Shown here: one piece after another, positions 53,205 to 63,582 of the stretch
How positions within the stretch are numbered: position 1 is the stretch's first letter
How the letters are laid out: the number at the start of each line of letters is the position of its first letter
NCBI RefSeq assembly: GCF_014841135.1
Contig: NZ_JACYTN010000006.1
Coordinates: 124,001-188,000 of the forward strand
Direction of reading: 5' to 3'
DNA: 64,000 nt
From: Paenibacillus arenosi
Lineage (GTDB): Bacteria > Bacillota > Bacilli > Paenibacillales > Paenibacillaceae
Made by a program: the position numbers and the translations under genes
The notes under the pieces: generated by a model
What the model saw: the letters and a program-made list of their open reading frames with translations, nothing else
Databases searched by the model: none
What the model was told of the DNA's origin: nothing

Positions 53205-56200
53205 TTAAGTTAACAGCTGCCAGGTTAATTCAAGATAACTGACTATTCCTTTATTACTGCCGACAAGTCGATGCCCCTTCACAATATAGTGATTGGCCGT
53301 ATACGTACTTTCATTATGTACATAGACCGTATCCAACAGTTCGATGAGAGGATTTCCTTTGACAACCACATTTTTCGTTCTAGCTTGGCGTTTAATATCA
53401 AAAAACACTTTATTTGCAATTTCCTGCTTCAATCCACGCATAGAGGCCCCATCTACTTCATCAAGCCAGTTTAGATTCATACCCGCTGTACGTATATTGC
53501 CTTTCGTGGCAATAATGAGTGACTTATCAAAAAAGTGTTCAACCAAACCGGATGTACCTGAAATCATCAAATGATTTCGAACACGCGAATAGTCCGTAGA
53601 GGAGTTCAGCTCAAATAAATTTTCATCACCGGTAAATTCCCACTTCGTCCCCTGCTTGACCAGCCAATCTGGATCATCCAAGAAATCCATCCGTTTCATC
53701 ATAAACGTCCCGTAACGGTTACAGAACACTCGATAGGGCATGTCCTGAATCAATGAATGAATCGCATCAGAAGATCTAGTGCCGACCGGGAACGTTACCG
53801 ATGCTACAAATGGATTTTCCCAACCACCAACCTTTTTTATCGCCTCTTGTGAAACAGCATCAAGCTCTCCCGTTGATTTATTAAACTTCATAAATGTGCC
53901 TTCACTCTTATTCACATCAATATAGACCGTGTCATCGATATCATAGTCAGGATAAGCAAAGTCTTCTGCATGCACCTTCCACGTCGTTATTCCTGACTCC
54001 ACTGCAATATCTTCTACAATACTAGACTTAATCCATGCGAATGCCCCTCCATCGGAGCCAAGTGTATCTTCTGGCGGATAAGATTTAGGCCTGTAAAGTA
54101 CATGCTCTTCAATCATGTCAAATCGATCTACACAGCTAAAGGATATCGTTCTCTCCTTGGCATTCTCTTCGATTTCGCCCTTGATCATTCCAGTGAATAC
54201 CCTTACTAATTCATTGCCAAAGCCAGCATAGATTCGAATAGGCGTCCCTTCTGAAATAACATGGCATAGTTCCCCACCTTCCCAGAAGGATAGAGGTGGA
54301 GCTTTCTTTTTATACGTACTCGGAAAATCAGCATTCCGCTGCCACATAGGAGAGTAGATGCCTTCTCCGTTATCAAGCGTAATTCGAGCAGTCGATGACG
54401 AGGTATCCATATGCGCATTGACTTCCCACGAGATAACATCTTTATCGACCGTAAACATCTCTTCGAATTCAAAGTCGCCTACTTCATACCATTTCTCACT
54501 ATACATATCTCCGATCCTCGTTGCGAACTGTTCGATTGCATAGTTATTAAATGCATATTTCACATCGTCAATAAACATCGTACCCTTACTAACGACCAGC
54601 AGTATCTGGTTCGCATTGTGCGAATAACTGGTACCTCTAACATCTGTGTTCACCCATTCCTCGTTACGCCTTACATACACATCCATGTCTGTGTCATCAT
54701 GGCAAACAATCGTATACTCGACAAAGTCAGACTGGTTATCAATACTGTATGCTCCTCCACCCTGAGCAGAAATACCATCAGGCCGGATCGTCACCATAAA
54801 TCCTTTTTTCCCGTTACTAAGATAAACACGCCCTATTGTGTCAGTAGCTACCTTCACTCGCAAGTTCATCGTAAATGGAAATTTGGTAATTTTCTTGGAA
54901 CGCTCAATGCCTGCTTCTCCACCTTTTGTGGAGATTGCTTGATAATCGCCTTTATCCTTCAGGCTCACATTGCCGTTCGCGGTCCATTTACTTGAACTAT
55001 TCATATTATCTACAAACGACCATAACTGCTTAGCCTCTATAGTCTCAACATCGAACTCTTTCGCCTTTAACCACAGTAAACCAAATCTTCCCGAAGAAGC
55101 ATTTGCCGAGTTGGCAAATGAAAATACCACCTTATGCTTCCCTTTAGGTACTGGTATGGAAGGTGGATAAGCAACCCCATTTTTGGCACTAGCTCCACTG
55201 ATTTGAACGATCGGATAATCATCAACCCTAACCGTGATAACATCATGAATACCAAGCTCAGCATTGTACGCCCAAGAGAGATTACCTGCATTGATCCATT
55301 CATGCTCAAACACAATTTTCTTCGTATGGCCAGCACTATTTGTTTTCCTGAATCCGAGAACATTGTGCATTTTACTCTTTGTCTCATTCATCAGAAATTG
55401 CTCTGCCCCTTCTAGTATTGGATATTTTTTAGGAGGCAAAGTCGTTCTTTTCGCCGTGAAATCTTTGGAGTAAGTCTGTTTCGACGTCGTCCGATTCACT
55501 TGATAAGTGACTATTTCTTTACCATAATCTCCTGTCAAGGTACGCTCCTTACCATCGCCCCATGATTGTACTCGGATCACTACATCTTTTCTACCAAATG
55601 TATATGCCTTCTGAGTCGTTTCCATAAGAATATCGATACGATTCCCCTTAATATCTCCCCCGATATCATCGGCATCATAAATGCCCCATGACACGCCTTC
55701 TACGATCAATTCAACTTTGCTTTTAAGTGGAATAAGAGAAGGATCTACCGCGATAATTTTCCATCCCTCCCACTTTCGAACATCGGTGCCACCCTTCGTT
55801 ATGCCCGTACAACCTTTGCATGTTGCTGTATAGGCAGTAGCCTCCACATGATATTCCACGTAACCACCTGAAATTGGTGCAGGTGGAGGCGTAGTTGCTG
55901 TAGTTTTGGGTGTTTTAGAAGCCAACTGAATACTCTTCTGTCTCCTAAGGAAGGGCTCTGGGTTTAAATCTGTACCATTAAGTCTAACTTCGAAATGTAG
56001 ATGAGTCCCATCTCCACCTTGACTTGAAATGGATAATCCCGTATTCCCCCCCAATCCGATGATATCTCCAGCTGACACCTGCTCACCTCGATTGACAGAA
56101 ATACTGTTTAGATGGGCGTATCTTGTCTGCCAGCCATTCCCATGATCGATGTAGACTACCTTACCATATCCATTCATTGCTCTAGCTTCTGTAACTCTTC

Positions 56201-56678
56201 CTGCCCAGACCGCATGTACAGGGTCGTTCATAACCAAATCAAAATCGATGCCATTATGATTTTTGCGAGAGCATCTAGGATCACTATCATGCCAATCTGT
56301 AATGAACATTCCTTGTATTGTGCGAGAACTATTGCTCTTCCCTCGCAGCGTACTACTGAAAATGATAGGCATAGACATGGTGACATTCTGAAGCTCCGTC
56401 GGTGTGTTATTCCATACTTCAGGCGGAGGGGGAGTGCCTGGTACATGAGTACCGGGAATATATTCCGTCAACTTCTCGGCTTTATCTATGGATAACAAGT
56501 CAGAAACTACACTTTCTTGCACATACTTTACTGCATCATACTTCCTTCTAAGCCCACTAACATACGTCATTTTATCAAGTTCTATCACTACTCTAGGCTC
56601 ATGGCCAGCAGCATCTATTTTATTCTGTATCCCTTCTAGCAATCGACTTGAAGGGTGATTATAGTCAGATACATACAT
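53205..56678 (-). CDS. Tail-tip (Tal-like) protein with M23 peptidase and 3D hydrolase domains
   Basis: 1157 residues, ATG with AAGGAGGG upstream. N-terminal ~75 residues (YNHPSSRLLEG...MTYVSGL) are followed by a Pro linker, then an M23 endopeptidase domain with zinc ligands His141 and Asp145 (NHNGIDF), the RYAHL motif with His189, and HLHFEV with His226/His228. A 3D domain follows (~275-372), with the TAYTA start, the DPSLIPL strand and the conserved Asp pair around D338 and D349. A ConA-like part (~555-700) and a C-terminal hub-like region complete it. It would cut peptide cross-links and glycan strands of peptidoglycan at the tail tip. The downstream 3D domain is unusual with M23. Confidence 0.85.
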   Translation of the reverse strand: MYVSDYNHPSSRLLEGIQNKIDAAGHEPRVVIELDKMTYVSGLRRKYDAVKYVQESVVSDLLSIDKAEKLTEYIPGTHVPGTPPPPEVWNNTPTELQNVTMSMPIIFSSTLRGKSNSSRTIQGMFITDWHDSDPRCSRKNHNGIDFDLVMNDPVHAVWAGRVTEARAMNGYGKVVYIDHGNGWQTRYAHLNSISVNRGEQVSAGDIIGLGGNTGLSISSQGGDGTHLHFEVRLNGTDLNPEPFLRRQKSIQLASKTPKTTATTPPPAPISGGYVEYHVEATAYTATCKGCTGITKGGTDVRKWEGWKIIAVDPSLIPLKSKVELIVEGVSWGIYDADDIGGDIKGNRIDILMETTQKAYTFGRKDVVIRVQSWGDGKERTLTGDYGKEIVTYQVNRTTSKQTYSKDFTAKRTTLPPKKYPILEGAEQFLMNETKSKMHNVLGFRKTNSAGHTKKIVFEHEWINAGNLSWAYNAELGIHDVITVRVDDYPIVQISGASAKNGVAYPPSIPVPKGKHKVVFSFANSANASSGRFGLLWLKAKEFDVETIEAKQLWSFVDNMNSSSKWTANGNVSLKDKGDYQAISTKGGEAGIERSKKITKFPFTMNLRVKVATDTIGRVYLSNGKKGFMVTIRPDGISAQGGGAYSIDNQSDFVEYTIVCHDDTDMDVYVRRNEEWVNTDVRGTSYSHNANQILLVVSKGTMFIDDVKYAFNNYAIEQFATRIGDMYSEKWYEVGDFEFEEMFTVDKDVISWEVNAHMDTSSSTARITLDNGEGIYSPMWQRNADFPSTYKKKAPPLSFWEGGELCHVISEGTPIRIYAGFGNELVRVFTGMIKGEIEENAKERTISFSCVDRFDMIEEHVLYRPKSYPPEDTLGSDGGAFAWIKSSIVEDIAVESGITTWKVHAEDFAYPDYDIDDTVYIDVNKSEGTFMKFNKSTGELDAVSQEAIKKVGGWENPFVASVTFPVGTRSSDAIHSLIQDMPYRVFCNRYGTFMMKRMDFLDDPDWLVKQGTKWEFTGDENLFELNSSTDYSRVRNHLMISGTSGLVEHFFDKSLIIATKGNIRTAGMNLNWLDEVDGASMRGLKQEIANKVFFDIKRQARTKNVVVKGNPLIELLDTVYVHNESTYTANHYIVKGHRLVGSNKGIVSYLELTWQLLT

Positions 56679-56690
56679 GACATTCCCTCC

Positions 56691-57734
56691 TTATCTGAAT
56701 TTCTCAATCGCCCATTCTATAAATCGATTCAAATAGGTTACGGCTTCTGCTCGTGTCACACACTCTTCTGGCTCAAATTTACCATCCTCGTAAAGAGGGA
56801 ACACATAGCAGCCATCCATATATCTCTCATCTAGCGTTGCTGCTACATCAGCCCCATACCAGCGTCTAATCCATTCATCCTTATCTGTAATTGGTCGCTT
56901 CGGCGATGGATTATGCTGATAGCTGTGGTCCGTAAATCGATTATATAGATTTGCTCGCATTCTAGAGATCAAAGTGAAAAACTCCGATCTGCGCAATCTG
57001 GTAGATGGGAAAAACCTGTCATTGTATTTAACACAAGGAGATTCTACAATAACCGTTTCTACTGTATAACGAACCGCTCCCTTGCCGTAATAGTTGTATC
57101 CGATCTTAGCCGGGAAGCCATCGTACTTCGCAGGTAAATATACTCTTCCTTTATGAACGACAAATATATCCCGCTTGAAGCCGATAGCTTGTGTAATTTT
57201 TTTATCTGGATCTTCCCCTGCTTTCACTTCAACAAGCCTCTTCTTCAGTTTTACTCCTAGAACGGTACACGTCTCTGTACGGTATTTTAAGTTTGCTTGA
57301 TAGTTAGCTTTATGCTTCAAATCAGCGTGAGGAGCTACATCTTGTGAACAACCTGTATCCGGTCTTTTCACACAACCCTCTTGTCTATAGGCGACTTTTC
57401 CATAAGCGATGCACACGACTTCCATTCCTGCAGACAATGGAGCAGATAGAATGACTTTTCCATCCTGAACCTCTTCTGGAACTACATCAATACCATTTAT
57501 ACACACATACATCGGATTATCAGCATGGTACTTATAATTAGGAATGAGAAACTCTTTTTGATTTTCTACCGTGATAAATCTCTTAACGATTCTTTCATAT
57601 CCTCTTTCAAACATGTTGTAGCTAATGCCATCTACGATTGAATAGTTTTCCGTTTCATCTGTAAACAACCTGTCTATCTCCAGTACATCCCGATAAAACC
57701 AATCAAGCGGGTCAACATCAATCCAACGTTTCAT
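56691..57734 (-). CDS. Tail protein with S-layer-homology-like segments
   Basis: 347 residues. The first ~25 residues (WIDVDPLDWFYRDVLEID) resemble the start of an SLH motif, and the last ~65 include an EDGKFEPEECVTRAEAVTYLNRF pattern, the typical end of an SLH motif. Residues ~45-235 are a beta-rich tail domain. Its gene begins 2 nt after the preceding SLH tail gene. SLH motifs bind pyruvylated secondary cell wall polymers, so this tail protein may dock on the cell wall. Spread of the motif at both ends suggests the halves come together in the particle. Confidence 0.65.
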   Translation of the reverse strand: MKRWIDVDPLDWFYRDVLEIDRLFTDETENYSIVDGISYNMFERGYERIVKRFITVENQKEFLIPNYKYHADNPMYVCINGIDVVPEEVQDGKVILSAPLSAGMEVVCIAYGKVAYRQEGCVKRPDTGCSQDVAPHADLKHKANYQANLKYRTETCTVLGVKLKKRLVEVKAGEDPDKKITQAIGFKRDIFVVHKGRVYLPAKYDGFPAKIGYNYYGKGAVRYTVETVIVESPCVKYNDRFFPSTRLRRSEFFTLISRMRANLYNRFTDHSYQHNPSPKRPITDKDEWIRRWYGADVAATLDERYMDGCYVFPLYEDGKFEPEECVTRAEAVTYLNRFIEWAIEKFR

Positions 57735-57735
57735 C

Positions 57736-58353
57736 TTACTGCCCCCTCAATATTTTCTCTATATGTCGATACGTCCTCATCAAAAAGGAAACTCCTTCAG
57801 CTCGAACAAGCGCATCATCTGGTCGAAAGTTTGCAATGGCTTCCCCGTCCGAATAGTTGGTAGAAATCAAGCCTCTCTGCTCCATTTCGTTGATATATCC
57901 TTTTGCCCAATGATTATCTATATCAATAAATTGCGTGCGATATCGATATTCGAACTCTTGTTTACGTATAAGAGTCAGCCCAATCGAAACGATATATTTC
58001 GTCTCCATTTCAGCTGTAGAAACATTGGGTTCTCCTGTAACAATACCAACGTAAATCGTTCCTTTTTCATCGTAATACTTATGAGACGCTCCTATAAATT
58101 GCAGCCAATCTGCATACTCTTTTTTTGAATAGAACAATAGGGTTAATGTCGCACTGTAGTGAGAAGTACCATGTTGGACGAGTCCTGCTGAGGAAGCAAT
58201 CGTTTGGTTCACGCTTGATTTCAACACAGGTGTTGGCGGTTTATATTCCGTAATGATCTTCGCCTTTACTTCCGTATAGCGAAGCCCGTTGTCATAAAAC
58301 AATTTCTTCTTGTACACATGATCTTCTGAAAAAAACATATTTTGCTGGGTCAT
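57736..58353 (-). CDS. Dit-like tail protein with C-terminal SLH domain
   Basis: 205 residues, ATG with AAGGAGGTTG upstream. Residues ~1-135 form a beta-rich domain (YSATLTLLFYSKKEYADWLQ) with the size and position expected for a distal tail protein following the tape measure gene. Residues ~143-200 are a recognisable SLH motif: IDNHWAKGYINEMEQRGLI, then ANFRPDDALVRAEGVSFLMR. An SLH domain on a phage-tail protein is unusual. Confidence 0.7.
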   Translation of the reverse strand: MTQQNMFFSEDHVYKKKLFYDNGLRYTEVKAKIITEYKPPTPVLKSSVNQTIASSAGLVQHGTSHYSATLTLLFYSKKEYADWLQFIGASHKYYDEKGTIYVGIVTGEPNVSTAEMETKYIVSIGLTLIRKQEFEYRYRTQFIDIDNHWAKGYINEMEQRGLISTNYSDGEAIANFRPDDALVRAEGVSFLMRTYRHIEKILRGQ

Positions 58354-58364
58354 CTTTCAACCTC

Positions 58365-58405
58365 CTTATATAAAATTGCCCCACCTTATTATAAGGAGGG
58401 GCAAT
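58365..58405 (-). terminator. Intrinsic terminator after the tape measure gene
   Basis: On the minus strand ATTGCCCC.CCTTAT pairs with ATAAGG.GGGGCAAT (palindromic around ATAATA), followed by TTTATATA. It may also read as an attenuator before the Dit-like gene. Confidence 0.8.
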
Positions 58406-58411
58406 CGAAAA

Positions 58412-61400
58412 CTAATATTTGCGACGGTAATTGCTTGGATTCATTAACATTTGATTGCGCCAGCCGCCTACACGACCGTTGGCCAACCCTTGTCCGAGCT
58501 GAGAACCAATCGTATGCAGCTGTGATTGCGTGACTCCATTTGTTACATTAGGAAGCGTAATATGGACTGAAACATCGCCCATTCCGAGCGTCGTAGATTG
58601 ATGGGTTCCACCTCGCGTTAAATACTCATACCGAGACATTGGCGTAACGCCATCCGGTAAATTGAATGTACCAGCAGTCCCCTTCACTTCATCATAAATA
58701 CCGAGCTGCGTCTGATACATCAGCTTCGTCAAATCACGTATTTCTTGCTGAATTTTCTCCGCTTCTTCCGCTTGAGCACCCGGCAATTTTTTACGCCAGA
58801 TATCAATCAGCTCCTTTGTCTCCCTTACTTCTGTCTTGGCGTTCGCGATCTTTTTGTTTCTAACTACAGGAGACGAGTCATCTGGATTGCCCATGCGCAC
58901 TTTAAGTGCCAGCAGCTCATTCTCTCGATCCGAGCTTCGCTCGTTCAGCTTTTCTCTAGGTATACCGATAGCAGCCAGCTTATACTCTTTTAACTTCATT
59001 TTTTCGGAGTCAATGGCGTTCTGCTGCGTTAGAATTTGATTTTTCAACTCTTCCGATTGATCGCCAGTAGCCTGAATACCTTTCAGTCTTCCAAGCTCGT
59101 CCCTCATCTGTTGAATGCGACCTTTCGTAATACCTTCCATCGCATCTAGATAAGCTTGTGAACCTGTATCCATCGTATAAGCTGCAGCTAGTTCTTTAGC
59201 TTGCGCAAGCAGATCAATACGTTGAAAATTACGTTGGGATTTACTCATGCTATTTTGGATATTAGTTTGTGCTTCGTTATTTCTCTCAGGTATAATAGCT
59301 GCATCCCTTGCAGATATGATCTTTTCACCTAATTTTGTATAACTGTTTAAATATTTCTGAGCATCCTGATGATCTTGAGAATCAGCAGGAACACTCTTAA
59401 TCATCTCTTCCATTTTTGTTCTATATTTATTAATTTCACTAAGCTTTTCGTTGTAAACATTTTCTATTTTATCTATTTGAGTCTTTCTCAACTCTGCATA
59501 ATCTACAGAATCTGTTGCCATTCCGCCAGCAATTGCTTCTGAGAGTGCAATATTATGTTTGCTCTTTAATGAATTCACTTCCGACTGGATGCCAGACATT
59601 GTCTCCTCGGTATCAAAATTAGCAAACTTGAGTTTACCCGCTGATCTTTCTTCCTCATAGGCTTGCTTTCCAATTTCTTGTAACGTTCTATTATCCAAGG
59701 ATTTATTCTGGTTAGCTTTATAGTCTTCTATTGCAATTTCCTGCCTACTTTTCTGTACCGCTTCTGTTTGTCCTGTATCGTTAGCCCACTGAGCAACTAA
59801 TTCTTCAGGATTAATATTATTATTTCTAAAATACACTGATAAATCTAAGAACGGGTTTACTTCATGTCCCTTGGATTTTAAATATTCCCTCAATTCACTT
59901 TCCATTTGCATAATCTGAGGATACCCAAGATACTGGGCATCAGTACCAATAAAGTTTCCACCCAAGAAATTCCCACCCGTAGCAAGAGTATGAGAAATTT
60001 CCCTTACCATGAGAAAATCAAGAACGTCAATTTCCTTTCTCTCTTGTAAGTGATTTGCAAACTTGGTTTTTAGCATCTCCGTATCGTCAAGTGTATTGAG
60101 CTTTTTTTGGTTATCCGTTAACGTATATTCTTCAGCAAGATTTTTAGTGATTTCACCTAGAGCCATTACACCAATAATTTCAGCCGCCAAACCAGCAATA
60201 CCTTTGGCTAACCCCATTATGGACATACCCGTTCCTTTTACCAAATTCGGAATATCAGTCAAGAACTTTGTAAATCCATTCTTTAATTTATCGGTCCTTG
60301 ATATTTCATCATTCATACCTCGTACTGCATGTGATAAACTCACAAAAGTAGGACTCGATTCTCTACTTGATTTGTCTGCATCATTCATTGCTTTATCATA
60401 CTCATCTAATGCTCTCGAGAGTTCACCTAGAGTGTTAATTGCTGGTGAACCATTACGATTCATCTCTCCAAGGTGCTTTTCAAACCCATCGAATTCACTC
60501 TGTGTCATTCTAGACATTCTATCTGACACACTAGCAAATTCGGTGTTTGCTCGATACCCTTCAAAATCTGCACTACTATTCACCATATGCCCAATATTAC
60601 CCATCAATGAAGCGTTCAGCATCTGGGGAGCCACAGTGGAGGTACTTAATCGATTGTTATAAGCTTTGAATTTATTGTATTTCTCGTCACTAGACAACTC
60701 TTTACGCTCTTCCCAAGACTTAGATTCTTCCATGGCAGAAAATAAGGTAGGAAGGTCTTTAATATTTATTTGCTTCTCAGCAACATACTTTCTAAAATGA
60801 TCTTGCTGCTGCTGCGACATCCCATGCAATTCTTGAATATATCGGTCAACTTCAGGTAATTTCTGATATCTTCCAATTTCTTTTGGAGTCAATGCTCTAA
60901 CTCCATTATCAATTAAATGACCAGTCTCACCTGTCCCAAAGGCTTTTACAGTATCTTGTAATGTTGTACGCCTGCGAAGTATTTCTGCATTTCCATTTAT
61001 ACTAGTAACGCCTCCTCTCATTCCCTTCCATACCAACATACCTAACAGTGCAGTAGATAGAACGTTAGCTAATTTAGCAAACAATTGTGCATTTTCAGAA
61101 ATATAATTAGACATATTTAACAACGCATAAGATACCGTATTAATCGCTGGAGTCAGCTCTTGAATAACAGAATCAAGCGCAATCGTCCACCCTTGAGAGG
61201 CTCTATTTACATTAACTAGCGGATTATCAAGAGATTCTGTGATCATTTTTACGTATTCTGTTTCTTTAAAGCTTTCCAGTTTCTTTTCGAAATCTATCGC
61301 TCTATCCAAATAAATGTGCATATTGCCAACTTCTTTGTTGGTCATAGGCGTACCATCTTTAGAGGATTTTGTTCCAAAAATAGCTTGATTATAATCCCTA

Positions 61401-63562
61401 ACTTTATCAGGGTCTTTTTCGTTGGCCATCTTTTTTACATAATCACTTAGTACGTCCTTTGCTTCTCGTTCTACTTCTTTATTATTGATCTTATCATTAA
61501 CTTTTCTATTAATTTCTAACTCTTCTAGCTTCTTAGCTGCATTTGGAGACATGATTTTATCAAGAATTTTAAAGTAGGAGCCGTAATCTGCAGGCGGCTT
61601 CTCATTAGCGTGAAGTGCTGTACCTTGGAATACTAATGCTGATCGAAAATCTAGATTATCTATAGCCCCTCTATCGCTTGTGGGTGTAACAGCAGCTAAC
61701 ATAGCCTCAATTCCTATATCTGTCCCTTTGTTCATAGCAGCTACGGGAATCACTACTTCATCCCTTATTTTAGCCATATCAATACCATACTGCTCTTTGA
61801 TATTCTCTAGATGATTTGCAACTTTTAAAGGATCAGCACCTGGATCAAGCACCTTAAGCTCAGCTACCAATTGAATGAACTCTTTCATCTCAGCCTCGGT
61901 ATTCAGCATTGTTGTACTGAGACCAGCTACTTGATAAAGTTGATGATAGTCGGTACCGTAATACGTCGATTGCTGGCGAACAAAAGATTGCAGGTTTGAC
62001 AACATCGCTTGCACCTTAGTCATGTCCGGACCCTTTGTCGGATCTTTTACATCTTTAAGATTATCTGACTTCGTCATCAGATTTTGCATCATCTTAATTT
62101 GTTCGAGCTGCACGACCTTAAACGTCTCCGTTGCCTGATAAAGAATGTTCATTGGGACATTTGATAAGGATCCAGCAAGTGCATTTCTTAATGAAGATTC
62201 AAGAGCTTCTTTAAATTGTCCTAGTTGAGTTTTAGCCGCTGCTGCTGCATCATTACCCGAATGAATTGTATTTACTTGATTGCTGTTTCCAACAGTATCC
62301 TGCCTGCCGACTCCATTAGTTGCTATATAGTTGCCGTTCAATCGTCCCGGTGTAGTCCGTATCTCAGCAATGTCTTGCAGTAAAGACTGGACTTGGACGT
62401 TAAGCTGCTCTCTGATTTTCTCTACTAATTTGTTGTTAATACGATTAATTTGATTAGCGATATGAACTTTAAGCCTCGGTGATAACCTAACCTCGACTTC
62501 AGAAATATGCCTTACAATCTCTGTTACCTCATCTTGAATACTTGTATTAAGTTTTTTGTCTAACACTTTAGATACGCGTTCAAATTCTGATTTCAATTGA
62601 TAACTACGTATCGAGCCTGAGTCAATAGAGCCAAGCTGCTGCAAGTCTTTAACAGATGATCCGAGTTCTTTGGCAATGATTCGCTTCATCTCTCTACTAA
62701 TTTGATCGAGAGGAATTTCTGCTTTTCCCTTCATAACACCATTGATGCCAGCTACCGTCTTAGTGATGTATTCGTGTAGACTTTCTTCTATTTCTTTAGG
62801 AATAAGCTTCAATTTATTACTTATTTCATTACCGTCCAGTTTGCCTGCATCACCTACATCTACTGATAAAGCTGCCAACAACCTGGATTTTATTGTCCCC
62901 ATTGCTTTCTGCAAATCTTCATTCGTTATTTTAAGCTCAGATACTTCGGCGATGTCAGGTCTTTGAATCTTGGTAATGATCGCCTGCTTAATTTGCTTTA
63001 CAATTTCCGTTATCGTGCTTTTCTCAATCTCTAATTCAATTCCATTCAGACCACCTGGGCGAATAAGATTACTACCGTTGAGAGAGGTCATCAATCCCTC
63101 TACCTGATTCTGAATCACATTCGCACATTGTTTGATCAGTTTGTTTATTGATTCATCATCAATCTCGATTCGCTGACCGTTCGCATAGTTGGGATTTACT
63201 TCGACATTCATGTTTCGTACAATTTTTTTCAATTCTACGTTCAATGCCATTTCTAATTTAGCAAGCAACTGCTGCATAGATTCTTTATCAATTTTAATAG
63301 ACTTATCTCCTGATCCAGCTAGAGCGATCCCCTTTTGAGAGATTCCGGCATTGATTTCACGATCTAACTGCTGTTGAAGATTAGTACCTCCACCCTTGTT
63401 CATTTGTGTAAACAAAGCACTCATGGAAGAACGCAATGCATTAACACGTTGGTCCAAGCGTCCAAATCGATCATCAAGAGACTCCATCTCTTGACCAAAG
63501 CGAGTCATATTATCAATGGACTTTTGAAATTCTAAAATAATATCCGTTTGGATCTGATTCAC
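58412..63562 (-). CDS. Tail tape measure protein
   Basis: 1716 residues, GTG start with GGAGG upstream. N-terminal ~400 residues are coiled-coil-rich with many ...I...I...L heptads, the middle has two hydrophobic helical segments (LSTALLGMLVWKGMRGG and MSIMGLAKGIAGLAAEIIGVMALG), and the C-terminal ~600 residues are again helical with a final Asn/Gly-rich tail. Length, position directly after the frameshifted chaperone and the hydrophobic patches identify it. It sets tail length and helps DNA passage. From the usual ~0.15 nm per residue the tail would be about 250 nm. No lytic domain is recognisable in it. Confidence 0.85.
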   Translation of the reverse strand: MNQIQTDIILEFQKSIDNMTRFGQEMESLDDRFGRLDQRVNALRSSMSALFTQMNKGGGTNLQQQLDREINAGISQKGIALAGSGDKSIKIDKESMQQLLAKLEMALNVELKKIVRNMNVEVNPNYANGQRIEIDDESINKLIKQCANVIQNQVEGLMTSLNGSNLIRPGGLNGIELEIEKSTITEIVKQIKQAIITKIQRPDIAEVSELKITNEDLQKAMGTIKSRLLAALSVDVGDAGKLDGNEISNKLKLIPKEIEESLHEYITKTVAGINGVMKGKAEIPLDQISREMKRIIAKELGSSVKDLQQLGSIDSGSIRSYQLKSEFERVSKVLDKKLNTSIQDEVTEIVRHISEVEVRLSPRLKVHIANQINRINNKLVEKIREQLNVQVQSLLQDIAEIRTTPGRLNGNYIATNGVGRQDTVGNSNQVNTIHSGNDAAAAAKTQLGQFKEALESSLRNALAGSLSNVPMNILYQATETFKVVQLEQIKMMQNLMTKSDNLKDVKDPTKGPDMTKVQAMLSNLQSFVRQQSTYYGTDYHQLYQVAGLSTTMLNTEAEMKEFIQLVAELKVLDPGADPLKVANHLENIKEQYGIDMAKIRDEVVIPVAAMNKGTDIGIEAMLAAVTPTSDRGAIDNLDFRSALVFQGTALHANEKPPADYGSYFKILDKIMSPNAAKKLEELEINRKVNDKINNKEVEREAKDVLSDYVKKMANEKDPDKVRDYNQAIFGTKSSKDGTPMTNKEVGNMHIYLDRAIDFEKKLESFKETEYVKMITESLDNPLVNVNRASQGWTIALDSVIQELTPAINTVSYALLNMSNYISENAQLFAKLANVLSTALLGMLVWKGMRGGVTSINGNAEILRRRTTLQDTVKAFGTGETGHLIDNGVRALTPKEIGRYQKLPEVDRYIQELHGMSQQQQDHFRKYVAEKQINIKDLPTLFSAMEESKSWEERKELSSDEKYNKFKAYNNRLSTSTVAPQMLNASLMGNIGHMVNSSADFEGYRANTEFASVSDRMSRMTQSEFDGFEKHLGEMNRNGSPAINTLGELSRALDEYDKAMNDADKSSRESSPTFVSLSHAVRGMNDEISRTDKLKNGFTKFLTDIPNLVKGTGMSIMGLAKGIAGLAAEIIGVMALGEITKNLAEEYTLTDNQKKLNTLDDTEMLKTKFANHLQERKEIDVLDFLMVREISHTLATGGNFLGGNFIGTDAQYLGYPQIMQMESELREYLKSKGHEVNPFLDLSVYFRNNNINPEELVAQWANDTGQTEAVQKSRQEIAIEDYKANQNKSLDNRTLQEIGKQAYEEERSAGKLKFANFDTEETMSGIQSEVNSLKSKHNIALSEAIAGGMATDSVDYAELRKTQIDKIENVYNEKLSEINKYRTKMEEMIKSVPADSQDHQDAQKYLNSYTKLGEKIISARDAAIIPERNNEAQTNIQNSMSKSQRNFQRIDLLAQAKELAAAYTMDTGSQAYLDAMEGITKGRIQQMRDELGRLKGIQATGDQSEELKNQILTQQNAIDSEKMKLKEYKLAAIGIPREKLNERSSDRENELLALKVRMGNPDDSSPVVRNKKIANAKTEVRETKELIDIWRKKLPGAQAEEAEKIQQEIRDLTKLMYQTQLGIYDEVKGTAGTFNLPDGVTPMSRYEYLTRGGTHQSTTLGMGDVSVHITLPNVTNGVTQSQLHTIGSQLGQGLANGRVGGWRNQMLMNPSNYRRKY

Positions 63563-63582
63563 GGTCTCACCGCCTCCATAAA

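Noticed and set aside
52302-63562. Contractile (myophage or injection-system) tail
   Set aside because: No sheath, gp25-like, gpJ-like or AAA ATPase gene is seen; the order tape measure, Dit-like, Tal-like fits a non-contractile tail. The region beyond 64 kb could still change this.
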